Assembly (NCBI GenBank): GCA_003260075.1
Contig: QLIY01000639.1
Span: 25,987-89,986, forward strand
Direction: 5' to 3'
DNA from: Phallusia mammillata
Taxonomy: Eukaryota; Chordata; Ascidiacea; Phlebobranchia; Ascidiidae
DNA: 64,000 nucleotides
Shown: piece after piece, positions 1 through 20,002 of the stretch
How the letters are laid out: each line of letters opens with the position of its first letter
Numbering within the stretch: position 1 is the stretch's first letter
Notes under the pieces: generated by a model
Told to the model about the DNA's origin: nothing
The model's input: only the letters and a program-made list of their open reading frames with translations
Databases searched by the model: none
Program-made: the position numbers and the translations under genes

Positions 1-640
1 AAAGGAAATGTGAACACTTTGACGATCAAACATACAGGAAGCATAAAAAAGGCATTGTGTTGGCCATACCCATTCAACGGCTATTTTTAAAAAACGTTAG
101 ACCTTCTAGTTAGACCTTTATTTACAAATGTCAGGGGGGGGGGCCAAGTATAATTCCTATTTGATGCTAGCCACATATTGCCAGGTCGCAGAAAACTAGC
201 ACCAGGCACATTAATCAGCTTAAAAATATGTCATAATTGGACTCGTTTGCCAGTACTTTTGAAATCCAAGCGTCTCTGCGGACCGCACAACCTTTATAGA
301 AGGGCCGCATTTGGCCCGCGGACCGCAGGTTGCCCACCTCTGCATTAGACCTTCTAGTTCACAACTGGAGGTAAAGTTAAAGTCCTAGCACAATTTGCCA
401 CAATATTGCTGCACAAAAAGTTTTTATGTGTAGTTTTGTTTTTGTAATTTTAAATGCCTCTCTATCTGGTAATGCTTGCAATTTGAACCATTCCTTTTTG
501 AGCAAAAGAAATATATAATGGCCATGTTGGACATTAAAATATAAGGAAAAAAATACACACACAAATAATATGGTGACCCAAAATGAGTGTTTAAAATTTT
601 ACAATGATCTCATTTTACTTTATTTTAAAAATTTCCCCAC
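1..640. other. Left-edge non-coding stretch with hAT-like terminal fragment
   Basis: No exon is supported here. A 10-G run lies at 134-143 and is probably one of the window's spacer junctions. A fragment ending near 343 carries the wording typical of hAT MITE ends (GGTTGCCCACCTCTG), preceded by GC-rich 'ggcccgcggaccgc' text. A 15-base direct repeat, ttagaccttctagtt, occurs at about 98-112 and again at about 347-361, just outside this fragment. The missing last exons of the CTSA-like paralog must lie left of base 1. Confidence 0.5.
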
Positions 641-2703
641 CTGCAAACACACCATGGTGGCAGACCAGGTTTGATATGAAGAGCTTCCCTAACATCTAGT
701 CTGTTTAGCCAACTAGTCTCTGCTGTTGAATTAATACATGGCATCGTGCTCTGATAACAAAAAAGAAATTTTGGTTCTAATTAAAACCTCTCCACAGTGT
801 CTACTTTATTTCAAAAATACTCTGTAGTAGGGCAGGACGTACCACAATCAGAGGGTCCTGAATTAATTTCCTACAAAACACATCTCAAAGAATTTAAACA
901 AACCTTCAGTGGTTTGGAAAAGACATTGCAACAAAATCTAACACTGCCTAATACACTAAAATATAACCACTTTTTAAAACAGCCCTGCTGTAGTACTGTG
1001 ACTGAAGTTGCATTAAGCACCGGGATTATTTTAACCCGGCTTTTAACTGTCGAAATGATTGCACAATGTTTGCCACAATAAGTTGATGTTCGGTGTAGAA
1101 AGCCTAATAAATGATTTAAAAAGCTGTTAAAAAAAGTTACACAAGGCTGCTAACAATAGGAGCAGACACAGGTTAATGCAGGATTAAATTTTATGATGCA
1201 ATTAAACATTTATGACTAGGCACCAATTGTTTTTTAGCTTTAAAAAGTCATTAATTGGGAACTGTTTAAACAAAACTATAGTTTATCATGTAATTTATAC
1301 CACTTGTGGGGCAGGGCACGAAATGCAAGTTAGTTAAGTGATGTAATGTCATGTGATATTTTGGAGTTCAGAATTAGTAAAGTATTGTATGTTGAAATCC
1401 AAACATTTTCAGATATAGGGCTTTACACTTTTCAGAAGACTACTTAACCATTATTAAACAGTCTAAATCTTAAAAATCCTTGGATGTTTTTGATGAACCT
1501 AAAAAAATATTAGCTTAAATATCCATAAAAGTGGTAAAAATGCTTTTTAAAAATTATTTATCTGCTCAAATACAAATGAAACCATATCACTAACGTAACC
1601 ACATACAATTAAGGTAATATTTAAAACTTCAATGCTAAATTGGTAATATAACTTTGAGACAAACCTCAAGTTTGTTGTATATCGTGTGGTTGAATTGTAT
1701 TGATTTAGTCCCATATATTGCATGCATGGCATGTTCATATTGCTTGCTCCGAGTTGGTTGGCCAGTGCTGCATTCACTGTACAGTGAATATGTGTTGAGT
1801 CCCAATGACAGTAAGTATTGAAATGTTTTGGCAACCTGGACAAAATTTAAACAACTTTTTAAACAGATTGTAAAATTTTGTAATGTTACCAAATTTAGTC
1901 TGATAATCAAATTACTTTTTACCTTTGATCAACTATTTAGCTATTTTACACATTATTGAAATTTGGTCATGTTGAAAACTTAGGTCAGACACTAAAAAAA
2001 TGTTAATAGAATAACCAACGTCTAGGTCCATAATAAAATACATTAAAAATATTTCAAGATTTGTGCTAATTTATTATTATTATTTAACAGGTTACAAAAA
2101 AAATCAAATTCCCACGGATTTAAGTCTTTATTTAAATAAAGTATTTCGCAGCTTAAATATCTTACCATCATTTCACATTTCATCTTTGGGTTGGTCACAA
2201 GGGGGGGGGGTTCCCACGGATTTAAGTCTTTATTTAAATAAAGTATTTCGCAGTTTAAATATCTTACCATCATTTCACATTTCATCTTTGGGTTGGTCAC
2301 AAAATCACAATTTTCCTTAGAAGGTGTTCCATTGCAGCATAGAGATGTTAATGTTTTCCATTGGCTGCAACACACATAGTTCAGTACTTAAAATGCAAAC
2401 ACACTTTTCCATTTTGATTTTTATAAAGTATGAAAAACCTGTCTCCTAGCAGTCCATGATAGTAGGCAAAAAATACAAGTGAGTTTTTGATCATTGGTAC
2501 ACTGGTCACTCCATTACCTATTCCCATACCCTGTACACAAAAAATACATCAGCACACTATGGCTATAATTTTACAATTGTTTTAGTTAATAACAAAAAAT
2601 GTATGTGCACTTCACATAATTTAAAGTTTCGCAAGATGTTTGTGAAATGCATTGTAAAATCTTTACTGAAAAGAAATATTTTACTTTTAGAGGAGGAGTG
2701 TGT

Positions 2704-2770
<67 letters not shown>

Positions 2771-4985
2771 TCGTAATTTTTGAAAATATTTAGGTATATA
2801 CATGATAGATATATATATTACAACCAATGGCCTGTATCTATCCTTAATACTACTATCTAAACCAAAAAAACTAGCAGGTTCTTCAACAAGCATACCTGTA
2901 AATTCATCTTGACATCGCCATTCTGTATCCTTACACAAAGCATTGGAACATACACACCACCATAACTTACACCAAACACATACAAAGGATGCAACAAAAA
3001 TTCAGGAAACTTTTTGAAAAAATCTTTTAATGCGTTGTAGTGACTAGAACAAATCTAAAAACATAATTCACACAGAAAATGTTTTCATTAACAATAATTT
3101 TGCAGATTAATTATACAAATCAATATTATTTTTTTGAACAACATTAATTACTGAAATGTTGTGATGTTTTATACACTAATATACTTTGTGTTTCTACAAA
3201 AATTGGGCAAAAATATCAATTAAAAAAAATGTTTATTTATTTAAATGTTACCAACTTTAACACAAATTATGCCAATAAACAATAACATACTAAATATTTT
3301 TTCTAGCAAAAAATTAACTTACAAATTTCACTGTTTTCTACCTTACAAAAAGTTTTAAATAACCTTTGTTCAACACTCACCTTATCATCATTGGTTTTTA
3401 AGTCACCGTTGTCATCATATGAATAGCCGACACTCGCAGGTGATTCTATGTAAAGAACATTGGCAATTTTGTTCCAACTGTATAAGTTATTACGAAGAGT
3501 TTTTCCATCATCATTTACCTGTTGCAAAAATTTCTGTATGACTACAGCCTTAAACAAACTCACTCCATTTGCTTCTATTTGTACAATGTTACCACATAAA
3601 TTAGAGCACGTTCATATGCGTTTTGTGGTTTTGAAAGGTGATAGCAATATATCAATCAATAAGGGGGGGGGGATCACCGTTGTCATCATATGAATAGCCG
3701 ACACTAGCAGGTGATTCTATGTAAAGAATATTGGCGATTTTGTTCCAACTGTATAAGTTATTACGAAGAGTTTTTCCATCATCATTTACCTGTTGCAAAA
3801 ATTTCTGTATGACTACAGCCTTAAACAAACTCACTCTATTTGTTTCTATTTGTACAATGTTACCACATAAATTAGAGCACATTCGTATGCGTTTTGTGGT
3901 TTTGAAAGGTGATAGCAATATATCAATCAATAATAAGAACTGAAATAAGAAACTAGGTTTTAGCTTTTAATCATGGGTTTCAGTACCAGGTGTTCAACAT
4001 CTATTTAAGAACTGTCCAGTCTATCATTTGTACAGTTTTAATAAATATCTATATGCAACGGTGCAAAAGAGGCAAGAATTTAAACAAAGATTTTGTAATA
4101 AAGTGGAAACTTAACTTACCCTGTATGGGCCATTTTGTGACAATAGCCCGTCAACCGAACTGCATCCAGGTCCACCAAAAAGCCACAAAACTAAAGGATC
4201 TTTTTGTGGGTTGTTCTGCGACTCAACAAACCTGCAGGTTTATGCGTAAAGTTCACACAAACAATAAAAAACTGAAGTCATCTGTAATTTGGATCATTCA
4301 AATGCAGATTTAGGGGGTGACACTAAAACGCTGAAAGGCAGGAGATTGTGGGACATCGCCGAAACCGCTGAATATCGGGTTAAATTGCTGACGGTTAGTG
4401 CTATTAAGGTTGGGTTGAGGTTTTATAATAGTATATGATTACAAAAATGTCCCTGCCTAAAACTTATTCAGCTGTTTCATGACATTGAGAAAAAATGCTT
4501 GGGCGGAAAGTTTCCCTCGGCCACTGAATGTTTTCCTCGGTCGCGGAATGTATCCGGCGGAATTTTTTTAATGATTTTTTATTATAAAACCTTATCCAAA
4601 CCTTAACAGTACTAACCGTCAGCAATTTAACCCGATATTCAGCGGTTTTTACGACCTCCCGCAATATTCAGCGTTTTAGTGTCACCCGATGTGGGCAATT
4701 ATGCGTTGCTCAGCAGGGATAAAAAAAATAACTTTTCATAATGGATACAACAGAAATGTCTTTTGCAATTGGCCGAAGCTCCGGAAGAACGTCAGGTTAG
4801 GCAATATCAAATCTCACTTACCAATAGTGGAAATGCTTTGTAGGGGAAGCGTCAAGGTAGCCGGAATATTGTTTAAACGTTGCATGTTCAGTTACGCCAG
4901 GAAGGTTACTGATTAAATCATCACTTGGGGCTGATACAGCAAAATTTAGCAACAGAAAATCAACTACAAATGCCAACAGCAACAT
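641..4985 (-). CDS. CTSA-like serine carboxypeptidase paralog (S10 family), 3'-partial, altered active-site pocket
   Basis: This is a second S10 carboxypeptidase, head-to-tail with the gene at 6183-15229. Exons in transcript order are 4822-4985 (ATG at 4985, hydrophobic signal peptide of about 20 residues), 4120-4231, 3381-3518, 2896-3054, 2439-2530, 2268-2364, 1665-1835 and 641-750. Most have the same length and phase as the neighbour (164, 112, 138, 159 and 92 bp for the first five). Exons with the catalytic Asp and His would lie beyond the left edge. The nucleophile Ser is present but its motif reads GVSYGG instead of GESYGG. The oxyanion-hole motif reads [11 protein letters not shown] instead of [11 protein letters not shown], and DGLLSQNGP replaces the family's E-containing form. 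In yeast carboxypeptidase Y the equivalents Asn51, Glu65 and Glu145 bind the substrate's C-terminal carboxylate, so exopeptidase specificity is probably lost. A truncated extra copy of exon 3 (3673-3789) and of exon 6 (near 2167-2200) sit beside 10-G junctions and are probably allelic. Confidence 0.85.
2109..2302. repeat. Two 92-bp near-identical copies around a 10-G spacer
   Basis: Copies at 2109-2200 and 2211-2302 differ by one visible base and flank exactly ten G at 2201-2210. They duplicate the 3' end of exon 6 of the CTSA-like paralog and its donor site. The pattern recurs throughout the window and is read as an assembly junction between alleles. Confidence 0.85.
2704..2769. repeat. 66-bp poly-G tract
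   Basis: An uninterrupted run of 66 G follows gaggaggagtgtg, inside an intron of the CTSA-like paralog. It is much longer than the 10-base spacers and no duplicated flank is evident. It may be a genuine G-rich low-complexity tract or a sequencing or assembly artefact. Confidence 0.7.
3403..3934. repeat. ~260-bp duplicated block around a 10-G spacer (exon 3 of the CTSA-like paralog)
   Basis: Copies at about 3403-3662 and 3673-3934 flank ten G at 3663-3672. They differ at scattered sites, for example acactcgcaggtg versus acactagcaggtg. The right copy carries exon 3 truncated before its donor. The left copy carries the whole exon and a proper donor. Confidence 0.85.
4315..4687. mobile_element. 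Fold-back MITE with ~110-bp inverted repeats
   Basis: The element begins gggtgacactaaaacgctga and ends with its reverse complement. The inverted repeat extends inward through 'ctgaatatcgggttaaattgctgacggt' (left, about 4368) and its complement (right, about 4645). The interior is about 130 bp of AT-rich sequence. It lies in intron 1 of the CTSA-like paralog. No clear target-site duplication is visible. A decayed relative is at about 8218-8537. Confidence 0.75.
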
Positions 4986-6182
4986 TTCTTCTGTGTATTT
5001 GTTGCATATGCACGATACAATGCAAAGATCGTTACAAAAAAGGCTATTTTGAGTTGTGATCGGCTCACGTTTTTTGAAAACATAAAAACACCGGGAGCAC
5101 AAAACGATTCAAGCGTAGCGCGTCTTGTGACGTCACAACGAATCAGCTGTTTTGTTTTTTGGTCAGTAAAAGGAATCTTATTGATCAGATTAATTTAAAA
5201 TGCTTTTTATAACAAGAAAATAAAAAACACTTATGCAAATCAGCTTTGTCAAATTTCGTGGCATTAACCTTGCAATTTCTTTCGAAATAAAAACTCAAAA
5301 CGATCCAATTTTATCACTCGCTTATAACAAAAAAATTACATATCGTAGGCTACAATACATTGGCAAGGGGGGGGGGCGCAAGTCAGCTTTGTCAAATTTC
5401 GTGGCATTAACCTTGCAATTTCTTTTGAAATAAAAACTCAAAACGATCCAATTTTGTCACTCGACGCTTATAACAAAAAAATTACATATCGTAGGCTACA
5501 ATACATTGGCAAGGGGTGAACCCTTTTAAAAAGCAGTGCTAAACCTCTTTTTTTGCAACGATCTTTTCTGCTGACAAGAAAAAAAACTTTTTTCTCGGAC
5601 TTCTGGAAATCATTTCAAGCTGATTGGGTAAAAAATTCTAAATTACACAACTTTGATTAAAAACGATATTTGCAACGAACATTTTTTTTTTACAGAAACA
5701 CAAATGTTGATGTACCCGAATTTATTTCACTATCGCCAATCGTACAGTGTACACTCATGCAGGCCATACTGAAGAATAATCGTACAGAACAAATGCATAT
5801 AACTTGTTTTGTTCATACAATGTTGCAATACTCATCACAATATACATTTCCATTTAAGCGAATGTGAATTTCGAATCACTTGCTTAACGATACAGATTTT
5901 GAACACTGGATAAAGAAATCAAGCAAAAGTAGGATGAATAAATCATTAATTTAGCAAAAAATTAATAGATTCATGTGGCCAGCCCATTACAAAAAACGCG
6001 AAGGATACATGATATTACGATTTACTTCACAAAGCAAGTTTTAAACTAACTTTTGGGTTTTGGCAAACAAAATAAACAGGGTACCAGAAATCTTGTTCTA
6101 TGTAGTAAAATAATAACTCAAATCGGAGTGGAAATGGTTGACACATTACCGTGAACTTTTGAGATTGAACGGAATAATTTAA
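4986..6182. other. Intergenic region between the two CTSA-like genes, with one spacer duplication
   Basis: No exon is recognisable. A palindromic TGACGTCA (CRE/ATF type) at about 5110-5120 lies just upstream of the paralog's start codon. Copies at about 5233-5366 and 5378-5516 flank ten G (5367-5376) and differ by a few substitutions and a three-base indel. The remainder is AT-rich with no open frame that resembles a protein family. Confidence 0.6.
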
Positions 6183-15229
<9,047 letters not shown>

Positions 15230-17135
15230 TACCTAACGCCTGCATAAATGTTTTAATTTAGTTACGTGTAAATAATAAACATGTTGCTGATACGAGTGGA
15301 GTGATAGTAACTTGCAAGTCGAACCCCAAGCCTCATTAGTAATTAACAACCGGTAATTATAATTGGTAATTAACAACCGGTAAATAAACAAACTGTGTCA
15401 AAATTTTACGATCTACTTCACTACAATGTCGTGAGTCGTGACACTGAGTTAGTTCATGCCTTCAAGAACTTAAAGAATGACACTGACGTAACTTTGCGTT
15501 CATTGACTGAATTGAAACAAATTGGCCCAAGAAGTCAGAAATGACGCTTTTTATGCCGATCGTGTTTACCCGACCAGAACGTCATGTGACATTTAAAGGC
15601 CGATGCACACACGATGCGATGGTTGCGATTTTTTGTCGCAAGGCCAAAATAATTGACGTCATTTCCGCTCTTCAGCGACAAATGCGACAAAATCGCAAAG
15701 TTAAACTGTTCGCTACAAAATCGCGGTCATCGCAGAGGTCAGCGCGATATTTTCGCTATCTTTGCTGTCGGTCCACAACGAATTAGCAAGTTGCAAAGCT
15801 GTAGTAGTTTCTTTTTGTCCACAGCAAATTAAAACATAATATTGCAGTGAAAAGTTACAAGAACAAGAACGACAATGTGAATTCTGGATCAGTTACAATA
15901 ACAAAAACGACAATGTAAATTCTGGGTCACCAGGTAACTTTTACAATAATGTTGTGTTATAAAACTTTTGGATAGATTAGCTTAGTAGATGTGCATCACC
16001 TTGTAAGCTGGATTGGTTTTGCTTAGAGAAACAGCAGTAAAATGATTGTTATGATGTTGTAGATACTTCTAGTTCCACTGACCAGTGTTGAAAAAAATGT
16101 TGAATTTTGATTTGCTGCTTATCTACTTAACATGGACAAATGATGAAACAAATCCTAGAGTCATTTATAAAACCTTGAAGGTAGAGTATGTTGTACATAT
16201 GTTAATTTAATTGTATTACTGAAATTTTTGTTTCTTTTAAGCAGCACACCTGGCAATGTACCAATTCAAGTGCAAGCTGAAAGGGTGTTGTGGAATTGTG
16301 ATGAAACATTAAATTTATGCAGTAGTTTATTGCAAAATGTTTACATAATAGCAATTTTATGAAAAAAATGCCTTCATTACTGTAACCCATCCAAACTGTT
16401 CCATTGAACAATTGTTTTTGTTTTCTATTTATGTTTATTGTTTAATAAAAAAAATATCATGCCATGTTTATTGGACAAAACTACAAAGTTGACCAAGTAA
16501 TACAAAGATGTTGTCAATCCACAGAAGGCACGTGGTTTGTTAGACAGTTACAACTGCTGGATTCCATGTTAGCCTTACTGGTTGTTAAGTAAGTGCATTA
16601 CTATCAAGTCGTCAGCTGTTTAAGAGCCCGCAGGCAGTCAACCAAGCATGACGCAGAAATTCAAGGCAAGCGGGCGATCGTACCAACGAGCAGTTAACTA
16701 GTGTGGTTCAGGCTTAATACAGATGTAGCGCGCTTGAACGCAAAAATCGCATCGTGTGTGCATGAAACGTCGCCGCCATCGCAATGAGCTGGTTATCGCA
16801 TTCATCGCAAATCGCATCCATCGCATCGAGTGTGCATCGGCCTTAAGTAAACCCTTTTTTCGGACATATACAGCTATTTATCTATTTTGTAATCACATTG
16901 TTTAATGTGCCAAGTGGAAAAACGCAACAAATTTGTAAGTGTAAACAAACTAAACACAACGCTTTCTCAAATACAATGAAAAAAAAGAAAAATGATTGAA
17001 ATAAACATATAATTGTGAACAAGGTACTCTCCCTAGTGGTAAATTCCCAAAACACATTCTGCTGAACAAACGTGCCAAAAAATAAAACAAAAATCAACTG
17101 AACAAGTACAAAAACTGAAACAAACTGTAAATGTC
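15230..17135. promoter_or_regulatory. Divergent intergenic region between CTSA and ASNSD1
   Basis: The 1.9 kb between two start codons on opposite strands must hold both promoters. Most of it (15597-16843) is a Harbinger-like MITE, leaving about 370 bp beside CTSA and 290 bp beside ASNSD1 for control elements. Two copies of an 'aattaacaaccggtaa' word occur at about 15340-15385. No TATA box is convincing. Confidence 0.5.
15597..16843. mobile_element. Harbinger-like non-autonomous element with TAA target duplication
   Basis: The left end reads aggccgatgcacacacgatg and the right end is its imperfect complement, with a 'catcgcatcgagtgtgcatc' word. Inner parts repeat 'tcgcatcgcaa'-like motifs. 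TAA flanks both sides (15594-15596 and 16844-16846), as expected for PIF/Harbinger elements. It is 1247 bp with no transposase-like frame. The assignment rests on ends and target size only. Confidence 0.7.
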
Positions 17136-20002
17136 ATGTGTGGCATATTCTGTCTGATCAAATCTAAAAAGGTAAGCACTTAAAAACAAACCTTTTGTTT
17201 GTGTAATTTGATTACGTGATTAGAAATTTGAAGCTGCAAAGGCTTTTATTTTCCACCCAAAATTATGGCATATTTAGTGTGTATAATGCTTAGTGCTTAC
17301 ATGAACTAGCTAGCAAGCTCTTTATTCCTGGATAGATTCTCATGCAAGGTTCACCGATTGACATGTTTCATTTGGATTTTTTGTTTTAAAGACAAACCGT
17401 GAAGAAGATTTGGGTGATACGTTGGATGATGTCTTAGCAAGAAGAGGTCCAGATCATAGTGGATCTTATAAACATCAGAATGAAAACTTTGCTGTGCTGT
17501 TCCAAGCCAGTGTTCTGCACATGCAGGGGGAGGTTATGCAAACCCAACCTGTTGTTTCTAAAAGAGGGAATGTCCTAATTTGGAATGGTGAAGTCTTTGG
17601 AGGTTTACAGGTACACATTTAGTTAGTGTATCTTTTTCTCATATTTTCTTTTCTATTAACCTTTTTAGCTTAGTTTCACCATCTGGTTGTTTATGCACCA
17701 TTTTAAATTCATTAGTTTGTGTGCTGTTTTACCATGGACTCTTAATAGCTGTATAAAACTCTTTTTTACTTAAATGAAATAACTGATTATACACAACTTT
17801 TAAATTTTGACTTTGGCAAGTGTAATGCCATAACAGACAGGAATCAGCCTGTGTAACAGGGTGGTGATTGACAGATCTGTCTTCACTTATCAAATATCCT
17901 ACTTACTCAAGAAGAGTGACAGGTAATCAGTGTCATTTAAAGTGTTTGTTTACATAACAGAAATATTAATTTCACCAATTTAGAAGACTTTGTCAGTTTC
18001 TGTCCTATTTAAATGGTTTAACTGATGTTCATTGTCTGCCACTCTTCTTGAGTAATTTGTATATTTCACTTTGGCATTTACGTGTCATTATTAGTCACTT
18101 TTTAAAAAATTTAAACGCTTTCAAAAATTTGCAAAAGAATAAATGTGAAATATTTTCTCAGGTTCCAGAAAACAAGAGTGACACTGCTGTACTTCTGGAA
18201 GCCTTGGAAAACACTTCCACTTCCACAGAAATTTGTTCGATTCTTGGTTCTATACAAGGGCCTTGGGGTTTTGTATACTTCGACAAAACAACAAACACTT
18301 TGTGGTTTGGGAGGGATTACTTCGGTCGAAGAAGCTTGTTGCTATCATCACAATCTGAAGAAATTGTACTTAGCTCAATTTGTAACAAAGCCAGAAAGCA
18401 TTGGATTGAGCTCCCAGCATGTGGTATATTCAGTTTAAACCTTAACGAACCATTTCCTAATCCACATAAACTCACTTGTTTTCCTTGGGTTCGAAAAACT
18501 GATGGACATGTTAAGGACTGTCACATCGAAGGATATGATGTAAATGTTAAAGAAACACTACAAAGTTGCAACACTGTTCCTAAACAAAAGATTTCCCATG
18601 AACTGCCATTGTTAGCAGTTGTAAACACGAAAAACCAAGATCCCCTCATTACGTTAAAGGATTATTGCACCAATGTTGGTCTATGGGAGTATTGCCAAGA
18701 ACTTTTAGGAACACTTAAAACTGCAATTCACAAGAGAGTGCAAACTTGTAAACAGAACCAAAGATGTAATTTGGGGATTTTGTTTTCAGGTGGCATCGAT
18801 TGCACTGTATTGGCTGCCTTGTCTCATTCTTGCCTTCCACCTGAGGAAAAGATTGATCTAATTAATGTTGCATTTGAACAGCAGAAAAAAGCTTCTAGAG
18901 ACAGTAAAAAAGGCTCAAATAGTGTTACCGGTCCTGATTATATGGTGCCAGACAGAGCAACAGGTTTAGCATCACTTGATGAGCTTCAAAAGTTGTTTCC
19001 AAGTCGTAAATGGAACTTTATTGAAGTAAATGTGTCTGTGCAAGAACTTATAGCTGAAAGAAAGTCCCGAATCCGTGATTTAACTTATCCAAAAGATACA
19101 GTACTGGATGATAGTATTGCATGTGCAATATGGTTTGCTGCAAGAGCAAAGGGAAAGGTTTGTAATATCGATTACACATCAAATTCAAGGATATTACTTT
19201 GTGGAATGGGGGCAGATGAACAGTTGGGAGGTTACTCGAGGCATAGAGGAATATTTGAAAACACAAACAATTGGGATTTGGTTAATGAAGAAATGAATAT
19301 GGAGATAGAAAGAATATCAAGCCGCAATTTGGGAAGGGATGACAGGTAATGTAATTTTACTGATATTTTTTTGTGTTATGTTTTAAAATGAGCAAATCAG
19401 TAAATAGTTTTTCACACATGTTGTAAATTTACTTAATACCCAACTATTGCACCCACATGTAAAACAATAAGTTTGGTTTATCAAGAAATCATAGATTTTA
19501 AGCATTTGGGACATAAACTAAAGATTGTTCTGTTATTATCAAACTTGTAATGGCGGTGCAGCTGCACAGGTAGCCCTTAATTTTCCGTTTGCATGACCAA
19601 AGATTTTAATGATGCACAGCTGTTTCCAGGTTGTACATTGTCTTGGTGCACTTTTGTGTCACTTCATATTTTTTCACCGGGCAAAATAAGCTCAACCCAA
19701 ACTTTGTTGTTTTTAGGATAATATCTGACCATGGAAAAGAAGCAAGATTTCCTTACCTTGATGAAAACGTCGTAGAATTTCTTTTAAAACTTCCCGTCCA
19801 CATCAAATCAGATTTCAGACTCCCGAGAGGTATTGGAGAAAAGATTTTGTTGCGTGGTTCTGCATATTTGCTGGGACTTAGAGGGGCATGCGTACTCCCA
19901 AAACGTGCCATCCAGTTTGGCTCAAGAATTGCCAAGGCAGAAAGTCGCAAAGAAAAGGGTAGCGACAGTTGTTTGAGGTTGAAACAGGTAGATACCAACT
20001 GA
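17136..20002 (+). CDS. ASNSD1: Asparagine synthetase domain-containing protein 1
   Basis: Exons are 17136-17171, 17392-17610, 18162-19345 and 19717-20002, together 1725 bp, which is 574 residues (human about 643). The start is fixed by MCGIFCL, whose Cys2 is the class II glutamine amidotransferase nucleophile. This glutaminase half continues through ARRGPDHSG and WNGEVFGG to about residue 200. The synthetase half has the ATP-pyrophosphatase loop ILFSGGIDC (about residue 335) and, later, [39 protein letters not shown] and [14 protein letters not shown], all typical of ASNSD1. Its in vivo reaction is poorly known, although the fold is that of asparagine synthetase. The last exon may stop in frame at 20000-20002 or splice further at the gtagat after 19986; direct termination is the simpler model. 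It runs tail-to-tail towards ATP5MF. Confidence 0.95.

Noticed and set aside
797-1081. 94-codon open frame on the plus strand
   Set aside because: It lies between exons of the minus-strand CTSA paralog, has no splice or homology support, and is of a length expected by chance in AT-rich intron sequence.
2687-2938. Open frame with a long proline run
   Set aside because: The prolines come from the 66-G tract; the right part is exon 4 of the CTSA paralog read in another frame.
16850-17135. An upstream ORF like the human ASNSD1 uORF (ASDURF)
   Set aside because: No plus-strand open frame of comparable size precedes the ASNSD1 start; most of the upstream region is a transposon.
18048-18161. Upstream methionine extending ASNSD1 exon 3
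   Set aside because: This stretch is intron: a good acceptor sits before 18162 and the preceding residues do not match the family, while the MCGI start is in an earlier exon.
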